Positions 12,125 to 12,212 of a stretch of 12,212 nucleotides of DNA are shown in pieces. The stretch is taken from the NCBI GenBank assembly GCA_963589585.1, contig CAVALG010000064.1:1-12212 (forward strand). Reading direction: 5' to 3'. The translations under genes were made by a program, and so were the position numbers. The notes under the pieces are model-generated. The model ran no database searches. It saw only the letters and a list, made by a program, of their open reading frames with translations, and had not been told where the DNA came from. The first letter of the stretch is position 1. The number at the start of each line of letters is the position of its first letter. Origin of the DNA: CAVALG01 sp963589585. Its GTDB lineage: Bacteria > Bacillota > Clostridia > Oscillospirales > Acutalibacteraceae.

Positions 12125-12212
12125 ATGAAGAAGGTAAAAGGTTATATTGAAAGAAAAACCATGCTCTACAAAACCGGTGTAGAGTATGGCGACTATACGA
12201 TGAATCATATTC
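12125..12212 (+). CDS. Start of the three-Cys-motif (radical-SAM/Gp37-Gp68-like) partner, runs off the window
   Basis: Twenty-nine codons are visible. The ATG has AGGAG 8 nt upstream, overlapping the tcmP-like stop region (4 nt gap), so the two genes form an operon. The visible segment IERKTMLYKTGVEYGDYTMN resembles the N-terminus of the radical-SAM-like proteins that accompany TcmP, in which a cysteine cluster binding an Fe-S centre follows shortly afterwards. No cysteine is reached before the window ends, so the assignment rests on the short N-terminal pattern and on its neighbour. Confidence 0.55.
   Translation, partial: MKKVKGYIERKTMLYKTGVEYGDYTMNHI

Noticed and set aside
1..12212. CRISPR array, tRNA/rRNA genes, insertion sequences
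   Set aside because: No regularly spaced repeats, cloverleaf patterns, transposase motifs or terminal inverted repeats with target duplications were seen.

Overview
The window looks like a defence or accessory island from a Gram-positive gut Clostridia-type bacterium (Oscillospiraceae/Ruminococcaceae-like). I infer this from strong GGAGG ribosome sites, TRTG-extended -10 promoters and the gene families present. It is probably a draft or metagenome contig, because a 10-N scaffold gap sits at 11075-11084. There are no rRNA or tRNA genes, CRISPR arrays, transposases or integrases.

Layout. (1) 1-269 is a palindrome-rich intergenic stretch that ends in a promoter embedded in a perfect 13-bp inverted repeat. 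(2) 270-1169 (+) encodes a Fic protein with an N-terminal HTH and an N-terminal autoinhibitory motif, followed by a perfect 15-bp terminator hairpin shared with the convergent operon. (3) 10591 down to 1286 (-) is one co-directional run of six genes: a 62-aa excisionase-type HTH, a C-terminally autoinhibited Fic protein, a VbhA-like/winged-helix Fic protein, a 146-nt gap with a possible internal promoter, then UvrD-like helicase-nuclease, beta-class DNA methyltransferase (Mod) and a DEAH helicase with a PD-ExK endonuclease (Res). The last three genes are almost fused (3 nt, then 0 nt apart) and are clearly one translational unit. (4) 10592-11041 is a divergent intergenic region with two nearly identical promoter cores facing outwards, an orphan leftward terminator and a symmetric operator-like element. 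(5) 11042-12212 (+) holds a tcmP-like gene broken by the assembly gap and the first 29 codons of its expected three-Cys-motif/radical-SAM-like partner, which runs off the window.

How the genes may work together (inference). Mod and Res form a type III-like restriction-modification pair. The helicase-nuclease translated just before them has a complete SF1 motor and a RecB/Cas4-type nuclease with four putative Fe-S cysteines, so it could process DNA ends or act as a second effector. The HTH protein is a candidate operon regulator, and the two Fic proteins could be a backup toxin layer. The middle of mod, from the DPPF motif to just before motif I, drops to about 41% G+C against 52-56% on either side, which suggests a swapped target-recognition segment. 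Three Fic proteins with three different inhibitory arrangements in 10 kb is the other striking feature. I do not recognise the whole assembly as a named defence system, but I could not search databases.
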